Of a stretch of 64,000 bases of DNA, positions 39,643-48,368 are shown one piece after another. The first letter of the stretch is position 1. Every line of letters starts with the position of its first letter. The notes beneath the pieces were generated by a model. That model was not told the origin of the DNA, ran no database searches, and saw only the letters and a list, made by a program, of their open reading frames with translations. The stretch lies in NCBI GenBank assembly GCA_910575075.1, contig CAJTCY010000007.1:62001-126000 (forward strand). The letters run 5' to 3'. The translations under genes and the position numbers were made by a program. This DNA comes from Lachnospiraceae bacterium. GTDB taxonomy: Bacteria; Bacillota; Clostridia; Lachnospirales; Lachnospiraceae.

Positions 39643-40506
39643 ATGAAAATCTTGAAAAAAACCGGCAGTATCCTATTTTGCCTGCTCCCAGCGCTTCTCG
39701 CCCTTGGCATTCAGTTAATTGTGTCTTTCGCGGGAGTGTTTCTGAAACTGATTCTGGAACTCGTCTCTAATCCGGAATCAATAGGCCAGATGACAGATCC
39801 TGATTTTACTATGAACTTCCTTATGGACAGTCAGTTTCTTACCGGCATCTCCGCAATTTATGCGGTAATTGCAGCCTTTGCCCTGGGTTTTTGGTACTGG
39901 AAACGTTTTGTTCCTAAAAAACAGCCACGGCGCAAAATCTCTGTTCTGATCAATCCCTGGATATTTGCAGCTCTGGTGTTATTGATGCTTGGGATGCAGT
40001 ACATATCCGCATATGTAGTGGCGCTTCTTGCCGCCGTCAATCCAGACTGGTATCACACTTACGAAGAATTGATGAAAAGCATCGGCTTTGGAAATGTCAC
40101 GCCGCTGCTCGCCCTATATTCCATCTTGATAGCCCCCATCAGTGAAGAGCTGATCTTTCGGGGCGTCACTTTGAAATACGCCAGAAACGCCATGCCCTTT
40201 TTTGCCGCAAATATATTCCAGGCAGTTCTCTTCGGTGCATTTCACGGAAATGTGATTCAGGGCACCTACGCTTTTGTAGTTGGATTGTTCTGCGGTTACG
40301 TATGTTATAAAGGCGGCAGTATCTATCTGTCCATTTTGTTCCATATGCTGTTCAATATCTGGGGCACCTTTACACCAGAATCGTTCTCTTATTCTGGCAA
40401 TTCCATTATCATTCATCTTGCAATTTTTGCCTCTGCTGTGTGCACCGCAGCTTTAGGAATATTCTTATACCGCAAAGGCCTTGAAAAACGTGATCCTATG
40501 CCTTAG
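39643..40506 (+). CDS. CPBP family intramembrane metalloprotease
   Basis: 287 residues with about eight membrane helices. The Rce1-like motifs are all there: 'SEELIFRGVTLKY' (EExxxR), 'FGAFHGNVIQG' (FxxxH) and 'HMLFNIWG' (HxxxN). The proteins cleave membrane-bound peptides or modify bacteriocins and immunity factors; the substrate here is unknown. No bacteriocin gene is adjacent. AAAGGA precedes the start. Confidence 0.92.
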   Translation: MKILKKTGSILFCLLPALLALGIQLIVSFAGVFLKLILELVSNPESIGQMTDPDFTMNFLMDSQFLTGISAIYAVIAAFALGFWYWKRFVPKKQPRRKISVLINPWIFAALVLLMLGMQYISAYVVALLAAVNPDWYHTYEELMKSIGFGNVTPLLALYSILIAPISEELIFRGVTLKYARNAMPFFAANIFQAVLFGAFHGNVIQGTYAFVVGLFCGYVCYKGGSIYLSILFHMLFNIWGTFTPESFSYSGNSIIIHLAIFASAVCTAALGIFLYRKGLEKRDPMP

Positions 40507-40535
40507 GCCTATGAAAACACCCTTGATTAATCTAA

Positions 40536-40569
40536 CAGGCGGGAAAATTTTCAAAAATCTTCCCGCCTG
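40536..40569. terminator. Bidirectional terminator between CPBP gene and hsp20
   Basis: CAGGCGGGAA / TTCCCGCCTG with AAAATTTT in the loop region. It lies between convergent genes. A T-rich stretch 'gatgttttaataaaaatct' follows on the plus side. Confidence 0.75.
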
Positions 40570-40592
40570 CCTGATGTTTTAATAAAAATCTA

Positions 40593-41069
40593 TTATCCTT
40601 CAATTGCTATATATTTTCTTTCCTCCACCGCCGGCCTCTTCTCTTCCATCTTCGGTATACGCAATCTCAATACGCCGCTCTCATACTTCGCGCGGATATC
40701 TTCCTGTTTTATTTCATCTCCAATATAGAAAGACCTGCTCATGCTTCCTGCATAGCGTTCCCGGCGGACAAACCTGCCATTTTCCTCCTCGCTTTCTTCC
40801 TTATCAATGCTCTTGGCCGCGCTGATTACCAGATATCCGTTCTTAAGTTCCAAAGAAAGATCTTCCTTTTTAAAACCTGGAATGTCAATGTCTACTTCGT
40901 AGCAGCCATTGCGCTCCTGCACGTCCGTCTTCATCATATTTGCTGCGTGATGTCCATACAGCTGTTTCTGTGCCTTCTGCATTGCCGTCTGGTTAAATGC
41001 AGGAAAATCAAAGAATCCATCAAAGAAATCGTCAAATAAGTTTCCTCCAAAAATGCTGGGTGTCATCAT
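40593..41069 (-). CDS. hsp20: Hsp20/alpha-crystallin small heat-shock protein
   Basis: 158 residues. ATP-independent holdase that binds unfolding proteins. The alpha-crystallin domain spans about residues 50-145 ('GCYEVDIDIPGFKKEDLSLELKNGYLVISA', 'ESGVLRLRIPK'). The N-terminal arm begins 'MMTPSIFGGNLFDDFFDGFFDFPAF', rich in Phe as usual. A perfect CIRCE operator lies upstream, so it belongs to the HrcA regulon. Confidence 0.96.
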   Translation of the reverse strand: MMTPSIFGGNLFDDFFDGFFDFPAFNQTAMQKAQKQLYGHHAANMMKTDVQERNGCYEVDIDIPGFKKEDLSLELKNGYLVISAAKSIDKEESEEENGRFVRRERYAGSMSRSFYIGDEIKQEDIRAKYESGVLRLRIPKMEEKRPAVEERKYIAIEG

Positions 41070-41112
41070 AAGTCATCTCTCCTTTTCTTTGTTTATACTT
41101 TGTTCTATTTGT

Positions 41113-41141
41113 GTTATAACACATTTATTAGCACTCGTCAA
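41113..41141 (-). promoter_or_regulatory. Sigma-A promoter of hsp20
   Basis: On the minus strand TTGACG - 17 bp - TATAAC, about 45 bp upstream of the hsp20 ATG. It overlaps the CIRCE operator, which contains the -35 box region. HrcA binding would block polymerase. Confidence 0.8.
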
Positions 41142-41154
41142 GTGAGAGTGCTAA
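41128..41154. promoter_or_regulatory. CIRCE operator (HrcA binding site)
   Basis: TTAGCACTC - 9 bp - GAGTGCTAA, an exact match to the CIRCE consensus. It overlaps the hsp20 promoter. Control of hsp20 itself by HrcA is less common than control of groESL or dnaK, but occurs. Confidence 0.95.
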
Positions 41155-41197
41155 TAAATTTTGTGAACTTTTTGTGACGCCCTTATTTTATGCATTT

Positions 41198-41683
41198 TCA
41201 AGAATTTCCATTCCGTTCCTTCTGATCTCTTTTGGCTTTATATAGATTCGCATTCAATTTTCCAACATTCTTTTTCCCAATTGCAAACTGTACCACCCAA
41301 ATAAGGATAAACATTACGACAAAAATCACAAAATAGCTGGCAACCCCTGTAACACTGTGCTCCATCCAATAGTTAAAATAAGCCACGGGAATCATGATCG
41401 CAGACAACAGTAAAAAATAACATCCTGTCTGTTTCAAAATACTCCAATGATCAATTTCCCAGATAACAGAACCTGCCGCTGCTCCAATTCCTAACAGACC
41501 ACAGAGAAATGCCTGCAGAATTACAGCCTTGATTTCACTGCCCATTGCAGAAATTAGCTCTGGCACACAGGGCGCATAAAATCCATTTGCCCAGACAAGG
41601 GAGATGACGATTGTAATCACATATCCCACTGCTATCCCAATTGGAAAACCTGCCATACCGCGCATGATGATCTTTTTTTTCAT
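41198..41683 (-). CDS. DUF3021 family membrane protein
   Basis: 161 residues from the ATG at 41683 (AGGTGG upstream). Four membrane helices at about 8-30, 50-72, 85-105 and 115-135, then a basic tail. DUF3021 proteins commonly follow a LytTR regulator gene, as here (10 bp), and are thought to act with it at the membrane, possibly restraining it. Confidence 0.88.
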   Translation of the reverse strand: MKKKIIMRGMAGFPIGIAVGYVITIVISLVWANGFYAPCVPELISAMGSEIKAVILQAFLCGLLGIGAAAGSVIWEIDHWSILKQTGCYFLLLSAIMIPVAYFNYWMEHSVTGVASYFVIFVVMFILIWVVQFAIGKKNVGKLNANLYKAKRDQKERNGNS

Positions 41684-41693
41684 AATTACCACC

Positions 41694-42134
41694 TCATATT
41701 CCTAATAGTTTTTTAATCTTGGAAACGTATCTTCTGGAAACATATGTTACCGTACCATTTGACAATTTCACACAAATCGTTCCGGTAAAACTCAAGTCAA
41801 AACTGCTGATTTTTCTCAGATTAACAATCTCAGAATTTGAAATACGGACAAACTGGCTGTCTCCCAGCCGCTGTTCTAAATCATACAGTCTGAGCCTGAC
41901 CACATATTCGCCCTTGTCAGTTACCGCAAAAACTTTCCCTGAATTCGCATAAATCCGAATCAGATCCTCCGGTTGCAGCACCACAATTTTTCCATCTTTG
42001 ATTCCTGAAATGACGCTTGGTACATGGTCCGATAATTTACGGATAAGCTCTTGCAAATCCTCTGTCATAGAAGCTGCCGTTATCATAATTTTGGGCTCTT
42101 TGCACGAACTGTCAATCTTTATTTCAACCTGCAT
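41694..42134 (-). CDS. LytTR family DNA-binding regulator without receiver domain
   Basis: 146 residues. N-terminal about 45 residues unassigned, then a LytTR domain ('DLIRIYANSGKVFAVTDKGEYVVRLRLYDLEQRL', 'FVRISNSEIVNLRKISSFDL', 'RRYVSKIKKLLG'). It has no receiver domain, so it is not controlled by a usual kinase but more likely by the coupled DUF3021 membrane protein. GGAGG precedes the start. Confidence 0.92.
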   Translation of the reverse strand: MQVEIKIDSSCKEPKIMITAASMTEDLQELIRKLSDHVPSVISGIKDGKIVVLQPEDLIRIYANSGKVFAVTDKGEYVVRLRLYDLEQRLGDSQFVRISNSEIVNLRKISSFDLSFTGTICVKLSNGTVTYVSRRYVSKIKKLLGI

Positions 42135-42490
42135 TGCTTCCTCCTTTCCGCATGTTTTTCATCACAAACTTTCACGTTCTGATAACATACTACCGGAAAA
42201 CATCCTGGCGTTTCAATAGATTTTACACAGTCGGTTGATTTGAAGACACAGGTGGTCTGAAAATGATAATTATGTCAGATCTGATACCTCATACAATTTT
42301 CTGCGGAATTCCACATCCTCATTAATTCTCTCTTTTTTCTTTATTCATAAACATTCCTCCTGATATGAAATATAATTTTATGTTAAGATTTTCGCGGGAA
42401 TGCCGCAAAGACCGGGCTAACGCCTGTTAGATATGAACTAGAAATCCTGCCTGCACTTACTCTGTCACAGACAGCTATACATGTAAATAA
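42135..42490 (-). other. Gap upstream of the LytTR gene with a broken short ORF
   Basis: On the minus strand AGGAGG and an ATG (about 42350) start 'MNKEKREN' and stop. A one-base shift continues as 'INEDVEFRRKLYEVSDLT' to a stop. This looks like a small frameshifted gene or remnant, unrecognised. Nothing else was seen in the stretch; it presumably holds the LytTR promoter. Confidence 0.3.
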
Positions 42491-42491
42491 T

Positions 42492-42610
42492 AAAGAATGT
42501 GTTTTACGCATTCTCTGCGCATGAGCGGGTCGCGAAGCAGCAACTTCTTCTCCGTGAACTACCCATATTTGATAGTTGTTCTTTCATAGGAAAAACACTT
42601 TATAATAACA
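42492..42610 (-). repeat. Dispersed repeat R1, copy e
   Basis: Reverse orientation: hairpin 'gaatgtgttttacgcattc', 'gcgcatgagcgggtcgcgaa', 'gcagcaacttcttctccgtg', spacer, then 'ctttcataggaaaaacactt'. It marks the left border of the AT-rich defence-like island. Confidence 0.7.
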
Positions 42611-42702
42611 GCTTTGCTTTAGTCATTCTATATCTATCATATATTTCATACACTTTCAACTATATATTGTTTTTACCATTCTTAACACATCAATATATAG
42701 TT

Positions 42703-43077
42703 TCATTTATTTCTTGCTTCTGTATCTATTGACCTCACTATTTTTTCAATATCACATATAAAATTTTGTACAATCTCTTTTGTAATAATATTAACTTGTG
42801 CATCCGTATGGGCTCTATCCGACTGATGCGCAATAATATTTCTCCTACCGAACAACCCATTCAGACGTCTTTTCAATTTATCTTTTGTATTTTCTGTTCC
42901 TCCTCTTTGGTAGAAAGCTCGATCTGCAACATGTGCTAAATTGATTCCCAATAAATCAAGTTGATCTTTCACAGACTCATATGAAACCATTGTAATTGCA
43001 CGATAATAACTGTTTATATAATCAAGAAACCAATCTATATCCCCACCAGATTTTAACGCCACCTCTATAACTTTCAT
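42703..43077 (-). CDS. HEPN-domain protein, C-terminal part (gene split by in-frame stop)
   Basis: 124 residues carrying the HEPN catalytic motif 'RRNIIAH' (Rx4H), typical of RiboL-PSP-HEPN RNases of the MAE_28990 type. The ATG at 43077 is in the same frame as the preceding gene, separated only by a TAA and two codons, and has no ribosome site. So it reads as the second half of one gene of about 232 codons broken by a single stop. If translated alone it would lack the first helices. Low GC, like its neighbours. Confidence 0.7.
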   Translation of the reverse strand: MKVIEVALKSGGDIDWFLDYINSYYRAITMVSYESVKDQLDLLGINLAHVADRAFYQRGGTENTKDKLKRRLNGLFGRRNIIAHQSDRAHTDAQVNIITKEIVQNFICDIEKIVRSIDTEARNK

Positions 43078-43083
43078 ATTTAC

Positions 43084-43401
43084 TTAAAGATTCTCATACT
43101 TATCTGTACGATCCCAATTTTCATCATAAATTTCGCATAAACCATATTTTGTCAATTCATGCATATAAAAATCAAGAGCACTTGCCAGAAATATAATCTG
43201 TGCGCGCCAAATATTTTCCCTTTCGATAACTTTTCCAGATTCAAACAATTCATCCGCCACATCAAATTGTGCATTTATGGCTTGTATAGTCTCAGCAAAA
43301 TGTTGCAGTATTTGATCTAACTCAAATCTAATAACCTCCGTATGAAATTTATCTCGTGTATCTTCATTTCTTGCCACTAAGTCAAGATTTCTTTCCTCCA
43401 T
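43084..43401 (-). CDS. HEPN-domain protein, N-terminal part (gene split by in-frame stop)
   Basis: 105 residues behind a strong AGGAGG. Helical, with 'IWRAQIIFLASALDFYMHELTKYGL', which matches the first helices of MAE_28990/MAE_18760-like HEPN proteins. It ends at a TAA (43084-43086). The same frame then continues as the Rx4H half of the domain. Ten bases after the AAA ATPase gene, so it belongs to that operon. The stop would remove the active site and so disarm a toxic RNase. Confidence 0.7.
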   Translation of the reverse strand: MEERNLDLVARNEDTRDKFHTEVIRFELDQILQHFAETIQAINAQFDVADELFESGKVIERENIWRAQIIFLASALDFYMHELTKYGLCEIYDENWDRTDKYENL

Positions 43402-43411
43402 ACAGTACCTC

Positions 43412-44665
43412 CTACCCTAAAATACTTTCATTTAATTCATGAAAGAATTTTTTATTAAGCATAGGTATCGCACCATATTTTCCTGAAACATATCCCTTTT
43501 CCAAATTTTCAGACTTACGTACATTTTTAATTTCAACAAGAGAATACAAATCTGTTGCACGTTCTTTTGTATTTAATTGTGTAAACCACACCTGATCTCT
43601 CCTAAACAAATCTGTATCTAACAAACTTGTGTCATGTGTTGAAAAAATTAATTGTGCAAATTTATCTTTCTGATAATGTTGAAATAATTGTACAATTTGG
43701 AAAATTACTGATTCATGCAAACTAGCTTCTATTTCATCACAAATGAGTATTTTACCCTTATTCAAAATATCAATTATCGGACAAATCATTTGAAATAAGC
43801 GCTTTACTCCGGTTGACTCTTCAGTCATCAAATCAACTTCAAATTGATCATATACTATTTTTGCTTCTATTCTATTACCTTCTTGAGCCCCTAGCAAGCT
43901 CTTCAATGCGTCTGGTAATTGTAACTCTTGTGGTAAATGCGCCAACTTTATTTTTTCAAGTTTTACTTCTACATCTTTAACTCCAGTTCCTAATGCCTGC
44001 AGAATATCCACAAATGCTTTTTTAATCATGACGTTATTCTGCATTAACTCAATCGAATATTCCGTCCAGTTATTAATTTCTGGATTATATACCACTATAT
44101 CCGTATTGAAAAACATAAAAGCATCTTCAATTTCTTTTTTATTACTATAATTAGCGGCACAAGATAAAAACAACCTATTATCTTTCAATATGCTAATGCT
44201 TACATCAAACACTCCCTTGTATCTATCTCCGGGTCTAATCTCCAGTCCATTACGCTCAAAAATTTTCACCTGTCTTCCCTTTGGAAAATAATACAAGTAT
44301 TCATCTTGTATTAAATTTTGTTTCACAGAAAAGCCATATGCATATCTCATATCATTTCGTACAAATTGAATACTATATTCACTCGGTGTCTCTTCTGCAC
44401 TCAATTTATGACGTGCCTGAAATACTCCTTGTCCCGGCTGATGATTAATACTATTGCTAACCAAATCACTCATAAAGGATAAAGCACTAATAAAATTACT
44501 TTTTCCAGACCCGTTTGCGCCATATATAACTGCAGAACGCAAAACTCTAAGATTTCCAAATTCTTTTAAAAGTTCTTCAGATGTATTATCACTTCCTGCA
44601 ATCATAGAAAAATTCACTTTTTCTTTGATTGATCTATGATTTGAACATTTAAATTCTAATAACAT
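43412..44665 (-). CDS. AAA family ATP-binding protein (AAA_15/RloA-like)
   Basis: 417 residues from the ATG at 44665 (GAGGTG upstream). ABC/SMC-like ATPase: 'FKCSNHRSIKEKVNFSMIA' start, Walker A 'YGANGSGKSNF' near residue 48, Walker B 'ILICDEIEASLHE' and H-loop 'LIFSTHDTSLLD'. It resembles the ATPases of abortive infection systems such as AbiLi/RloA. Here the partner is a HEPN protein and not RloB. AT-rich with different codon use from its neighbours, suggesting transfer. Likely sensor or regulator of the HEPN effector. Confidence 0.88.
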   Translation of the reverse strand: MLLEFKCSNHRSIKEKVNFSMIAGSDNTSEELLKEFGNLRVLRSAVIYGANGSGKSNFISALSFMSDLVSNSINHQPGQGVFQARHKLSAEETPSEYSIQFVRNDMRYAYGFSVKQNLIQDEYLYYFPKGRQVKIFERNGLEIRPGDRYKGVFDVSISILKDNRLFLSCAANYSNKKEIEDAFMFFNTDIVVYNPEINNWTEYSIELMQNNVMIKKAFVDILQALGTGVKDVEVKLEKIKLAHLPQELQLPDALKSLLGAQEGNRIEAKIVYDQFEVDLMTEESTGVKRLFQMICPIIDILNKGKILICDEIEASLHESVIFQIVQLFQHYQKDKFAQLIFSTHDTSLLDTDLFRRDQVWFTQLNTKERATDLYSLVEIKNVRKSENLEKGYVSGKYGAIPMLNKKFFHELNESILG

Positions 44666-44995
44666 CTTTGACACCTCTTTCGTTTTATATGTGTTCATAT
44701 TAATCCCCTTTTAGTGTTATGTCAATTGTTTTTGCTATTTTTTTGCAAATTCATTATATAAAACATCAATGTTTTGGTTTTTAATATGAGTATATGAATA
44801 ATATTTCATTTTAACCTCAAAAAAATCAATGGTAACAATTTTTTTAGGCAATAAAAATTTAGCATAATAAAAATACAGCAGGCAATCCTATAGACCACCT
44901 GCTATATAAAATACACTGTGTAAAATTTTCAATTATTCGGTCTCGACTTTTCCTAACTAATTTTAATTAGAAATCATTCTTTGATAAAACAAAAA
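44666..44995. other. AT-rich gap upstream of the AAA gene
   Basis: About 330 bp of very AT-rich sequence, with long A and T runs and no plausible gene. It contains the presumed promoter of the AAA-HEPN operon and a small inverted repeat CTAATTTTAATTAG. No repeat of the R1 or MITE types was seen in it. Confidence 0.5.
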
Positions 44996-45028
44996 CAGCC
45001 GCCTAAAATCTTCGTTTTCAGACGGCTG
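44996..45028 (-). terminator. Intrinsic terminator of the isomerase operon
   Basis: CAGCCGCC...GACGGCTG with inner AAAA/TTTT. Minus-strand tail TTTTTGTTTT, 45 bp after the isomerase stop. Clear stem and U-tract. Confidence 0.85.
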
Positions 45029-45072
45029 CCGTTTTCCTGATTATTTAAATCCGATTACTATATTTCCACGCA

Positions 45073-46548
45073 TTAAGCAAATGGATTTTCTGTGGGATAC
45101 ATCATGCCCTTTGGCTGGTTAAAATCAATCTCCTCTACCGGTACGCCCACATACTTAAACACTTCATATAATGTTTTGCCGAAATGCCCAAAAGCGACAG
45201 CCCCGTGGTGCGGATAGTTTTTCTCAATCAGCACATGACGGTAAAATCTTCCCATTTCCGGAATAGCAAATACACCGATTGCACCAAAGGAACGTGTGGC
45301 AACCGGAAGCACTTCTCCCTGAGCAATATAAGCGCGGATCTTAGCATCAGATGTACTCTGAAGACGGTAAAATGTAATATCGCCAGGCACAATATCTCCT
45401 TCCAGTGTTCCCTGAGTCACCTCTTCTGGCAGGCTTCTTGCCATAATAAGCTGATATTTCATCTCACAGAAGGACAGCTTGCTGGAAGCTGTATTGCCGC
45501 AATGGAATCCCATAAAAGTATCTTTCAGCGTATATTCATGTTTTCCTTTGATTTCAGCATCGTACATATCTGCCGGAACAGAATTGTTAATGTCAAGCAG
45601 AGTTACTGCATCCTGGCTGATTACAGTTCCGATAAACTCACTTAATGCTCCATAAATATCCACTTCACAGGATACCGGTATTCCCTTCTGGGTAAGACGG
45701 CTGTTGACATAACAAGGCACAAATCCAAACTGTGTCTGGAATGCCGGCCAGCATTTTCCGGCAATTGCCACAAAATCCCGGCTTCCTTTGTGTCCTTCCA
45801 CCCAATCGAGAAGCGTTATCTCATACTGAGCCAGTTTTGTGAGAATTTCCGGTTTCTTATTGCCTGCTCCCAATTCCTGTTCCATCTCTGCTACAATTCC
45901 GGAAATCCGTTCATCTCCTGCGTGATTGTTAAATGCCTCAAAAAGATCCAGCTCAGAATTTTCTTCAATTTCCACACCCAGATTATACAGCTGTTTAATT
46001 GGCGCATTGCAGGCAAGGAAATCTTGAGGACGCGGACCAAAAGAAATAATTTTCAAGTTATGTAATCCGATAATTGCCCTGGCAATTGGTTCAAACTCAT
46101 GAATCATATCTGCACACTCTGCGGCTGTTCCTACTGGATATTCTGGAATATACGCTTTCAAATTGCGCAGCTTCAAGTTGTAGCTTGCATTCAAAACACC
46201 GCAGTACGCATCACCGCGCCCTTGAATCAGATTATCTCCTGTCTCCTCTGCCGCAGCAACTACCATAGCCGGTCCGTCAAATTCCTTGATCAGCAGAGTT
46301 TCTGAAGATTCTGGTCCAAAATTTCCAAGGTAAACAACCAATGCATTACAGCCTGCCTCTTTTACATCGGCAAGAGCTTTGCGCATATGTATTTCATTTT
46401 CCACGCAGACCGGACATTCATAAATTTCTCCGTATTTCTCCTGATAAGCTTTTACCACTGCCTTTCTTCTGTTTTCAGACAAAGTCATTGGAAAACAGTC
46501 CCTGCTCACTGCTACAATTCCGATTTTTTCTTTTGGCATGTTGTTCAT
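45073..46548 (-). CDS. L-fucose/L-arabinose isomerase family protein
   Basis: 491 residues from the ATG at 46548 (GAGAGG upstream); the frame is open 26 codons further. Aldose-ketose isomerase of the FucI/AraA superfamily, with 'FGPRPQDFLACNAP', 'CEVDIYGALSEFIG' and 'LLDINNSVPAD', where Glu and Asp bind the metal. The substrate could be L-fucose, D-arabinose or another pentose. The adjacent xylulokinase and nearby GH43 enzyme suggest pentose use, so an arabinose- or xylose-related substrate is my preference, with low certainty. Confidence 0.82.
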   Translation of the reverse strand: MNNMPKEKIGIVAVSRDCFPMTLSENRRKAVVKAYQEKYGEIYECPVCVENEIHMRKALADVKEAGCNALVVYLGNFGPESSETLLIKEFDGPAMVVAAAEETGDNLIQGRGDAYCGVLNASYNLKLRNLKAYIPEYPVGTAAECADMIHEFEPIARAIIGLHNLKIISFGPRPQDFLACNAPIKQLYNLGVEIEENSELDLFEAFNNHAGDERISGIVAEMEQELGAGNKKPEILTKLAQYEITLLDWVEGHKGSRDFVAIAGKCWPAFQTQFGFVPCYVNSRLTQKGIPVSCEVDIYGALSEFIGTVISQDAVTLLDINNSVPADMYDAEIKGKHEYTLKDTFMGFHCGNTASSKLSFCEMKYQLIMARSLPEEVTQGTLEGDIVPGDITFYRLQSTSDAKIRAYIAQGEVLPVATRSFGAIGVFAIPEMGRFYRHVLIEKNYPHHGAVAFGHFGKTLYEVFKYVGVPVEEIDFNQPKGMMYPTENPFA

Positions 46549-46622
46549 AATGGTTTCCTCTCTTTCTATTTTCATTATTATTTCATTATTAATTTTTCTC
46601 GTTTGAATTATTTTTCCACACG

Positions 46623-48107
46623 TCAATGCGACATATTCTCTTTCATCGAAGAAAATAATTGCTTACAAGCTGGATAAATTTTCTTAAACTGCTGATAGCG
46701 TTTCTCATATAACGCTGCCAGTTCTGGTTCCGGTTCAATCGTCTCTTTTATTTTTACGATGGTCTCTGCTGCTTCTGCCACAGATTTATAATCCCCGCAG
46801 GCAACAGCCGCCAGCATAGCGCCTCCCAGAGCTGGACCTTCCTCATTTTCTAATACATCCACTTTGATATTGAGAACATTTGCCACAATCTTTCTCCACA
46901 GAGGGCTCTTAGCGCCGCCGCCGCAGATTTTTGTCCTGGTAATCTGAATGCCCAGAGATTTTGCTACCTCCAGAGAATCCCGAAGCGCAAACGCAACTCC
47001 TTCTAAAACTGCCTGTGTCATATCTGAGCGAGTGCTGTCCATGGAAAGACCTATAAAAGTTCCTCTTGCATCAGGATCATTATGAGGCGAACGCTCGCCC
47101 ATTAAGTAGGGCAGGAAATAGACATGATTCTCTCCCAGTTTCTGTATCCCTTCCTGCTCCTTTGCATATTCCTTAGTTCCGATAATTTCATCCATCCACC
47201 ATTTATTGCAGGATGCAGCGCTCAGCATACAGCCCATAAGATGGTAGCTTCCATCTGCATGGTCAAAAGAATGAAGCGCGTTATGCTGGTCCACGCCAAA
47301 TTTCTCGGAAGAAATAAAGACAGTTCCGCTGGTTCCCAATGAAATATTACACGCCCCATCACCTACAGTTCCGGTTCCCACTGCTGCTGCTGCATTATCC
47401 CCTGCTCCCGCTGCAACAACTACATGTTCCGAAACTCCAAGTTCTGCTGCCAGCTCTGGCTTCAATGTCCCTACTGCCTCACTGCTCTCATATACCTTGG
47501 GCAGCCATGACTTTTCTATTCCGCAGATATCACACATTTCTTGGGACCAGCAGCGGTTCTTCACATCAAAAAACAAAGTTCCAGAAGCATCCGACACGTC
47601 TGTGCAATGAGTTCCGCTTAAACGATAAGCAAGATAATCTTTGGGCAGCATCAATTTATTGATTTTTGCAAATAATTCCGGCTCGTGCTTTTTCATCCAC
47701 AACACTTTGGAAGCCGTAAATCCTGCAAAAGAAATATTTGCAGTATATTCAGACAAGGTTTCCCTGCCAATTTCACGATTCAGATAATCAGATTCCTCTG
47801 CCGTCCTGCCATCATTCCAGAGAATTGCAGGGCGTATCACCTGGTCTTTTTCATCCAGTACCACGAGACCATGCATCTGTCCCCCAAAACTGATTCCGGC
47901 AACCTGATTCTTATCGCTTCCCTCCAACAATTCCTTAATTCCTGCAATCGTCTCCCTGTACCAGTCTTCTGGTTCCTGCTGAGACCATCCCGGCTTTGGG
48001 AAACTGATAGGATATTCCTTATTTACAATCTTCAATATCCTGCCGTCTTGCTGCATCAGCAAAAGCTTTACAGCAGAAGTACCAAGATCAATTCCTATAT
48101 AATTCAT
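46623..48107 (-). CDS. xylB: Xylulokinase (FGGY family sugar kinase)
   Basis: 494 residues. N-terminal 'YIGIDLGTSAVKLLLMQQ', 'ISFGGQMHGLVVLDE' (the Gly-Gln-Met-His substrate motif of xylulokinases), 'ASGTLFFDVKNRCWS', and C-terminal 'KICGGGAKSPLWRKIVANVL'. Phosphorylates D-xylulose, feeding the pentose-phosphate pathway. Upstream of the isomerase by 74 bp on the same strand. The ribosome site AAAGGAGG lies between the start and a GTGCACGTGCAC palindrome. Confidence 0.92.
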   Translation of the reverse strand: MNYIGIDLGTSAVKLLLMQQDGRILKIVNKEYPISFPKPGWSQQEPEDWYRETIAGIKELLEGSDKNQVAGISFGGQMHGLVVLDEKDQVIRPAILWNDGRTAEESDYLNREIGRETLSEYTANISFAGFTASKVLWMKKHEPELFAKINKLMLPKDYLAYRLSGTHCTDVSDASGTLFFDVKNRCWSQEMCDICGIEKSWLPKVYESSEAVGTLKPELAAELGVSEHVVVAAGAGDNAAAAVGTGTVGDGACNISLGTSGTVFISSEKFGVDQHNALHSFDHADGSYHLMGCMLSAASCNKWWMDEIIGTKEYAKEQEGIQKLGENHVYFLPYLMGERSPHNDPDARGTFIGLSMDSTRSDMTQAVLEGVAFALRDSLEVAKSLGIQITRTKICGGGAKSPLWRKIVANVLNIKVDVLENEEGPALGGAMLAAVACGDYKSVAEAAETIVKIKETIEPEPELAALYEKRYQQFKKIYPACKQLFSSMKENMSH

Positions 48108-48123
48108 AATCTCCTCCTTTCTT

Positions 48124-48135
48124 GTGCACGTGCAC
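48124..48135. promoter_or_regulatory. Palindrome upstream of xylB, candidate operator
   Basis: GTGCACGTGCAC, a perfect 12-bp palindrome, 17 bp upstream of the xylB ATG and within the expected 5' leader. The LacI-family regulator at 49638 is the nearest candidate protein. There is no second copy nearby, so this is a suggestion only. Confidence 0.4.
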
Positions 48136-48334
48136 GGTTTTATTTATTATAATCCTGTAATATAATTTTTACAATAGATTTTCCTGCCATCTTACTTTTT
48201 TATGTATTTTCACCAATAGTTATCTGCCGTATTTGTGCATTTTTAATTTTATACAGACAAACCTTTCTGTTTTTGCAGCATCCTCCCTTAGCACATAATA
48301 ATTGCCTGATTAGAGAATTAAAAAGGTTTTTTCC

Positions 48335-48363
48335 TTTACAAATGTTTCTCCTTATGTTATATT
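48335..48363 (+). promoter_or_regulatory. Sigma-A promoter of the Ig-repeat protein gene
   Basis: TTTACA - 17 bp - TATATT on the plus strand. Transcription would start near 48370, giving a leader of about 95 bases that begins at the first hairpin of the structured region. Confidence 0.65.
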
Positions 48364-48368
48364 AAAAC

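Noticed and set aside
42499-42732. 77-codon frame starting in the R1 copy at 42492
   Set aside because: Repeat-derived start, AT-rich low-complexity end, no ribosome site.
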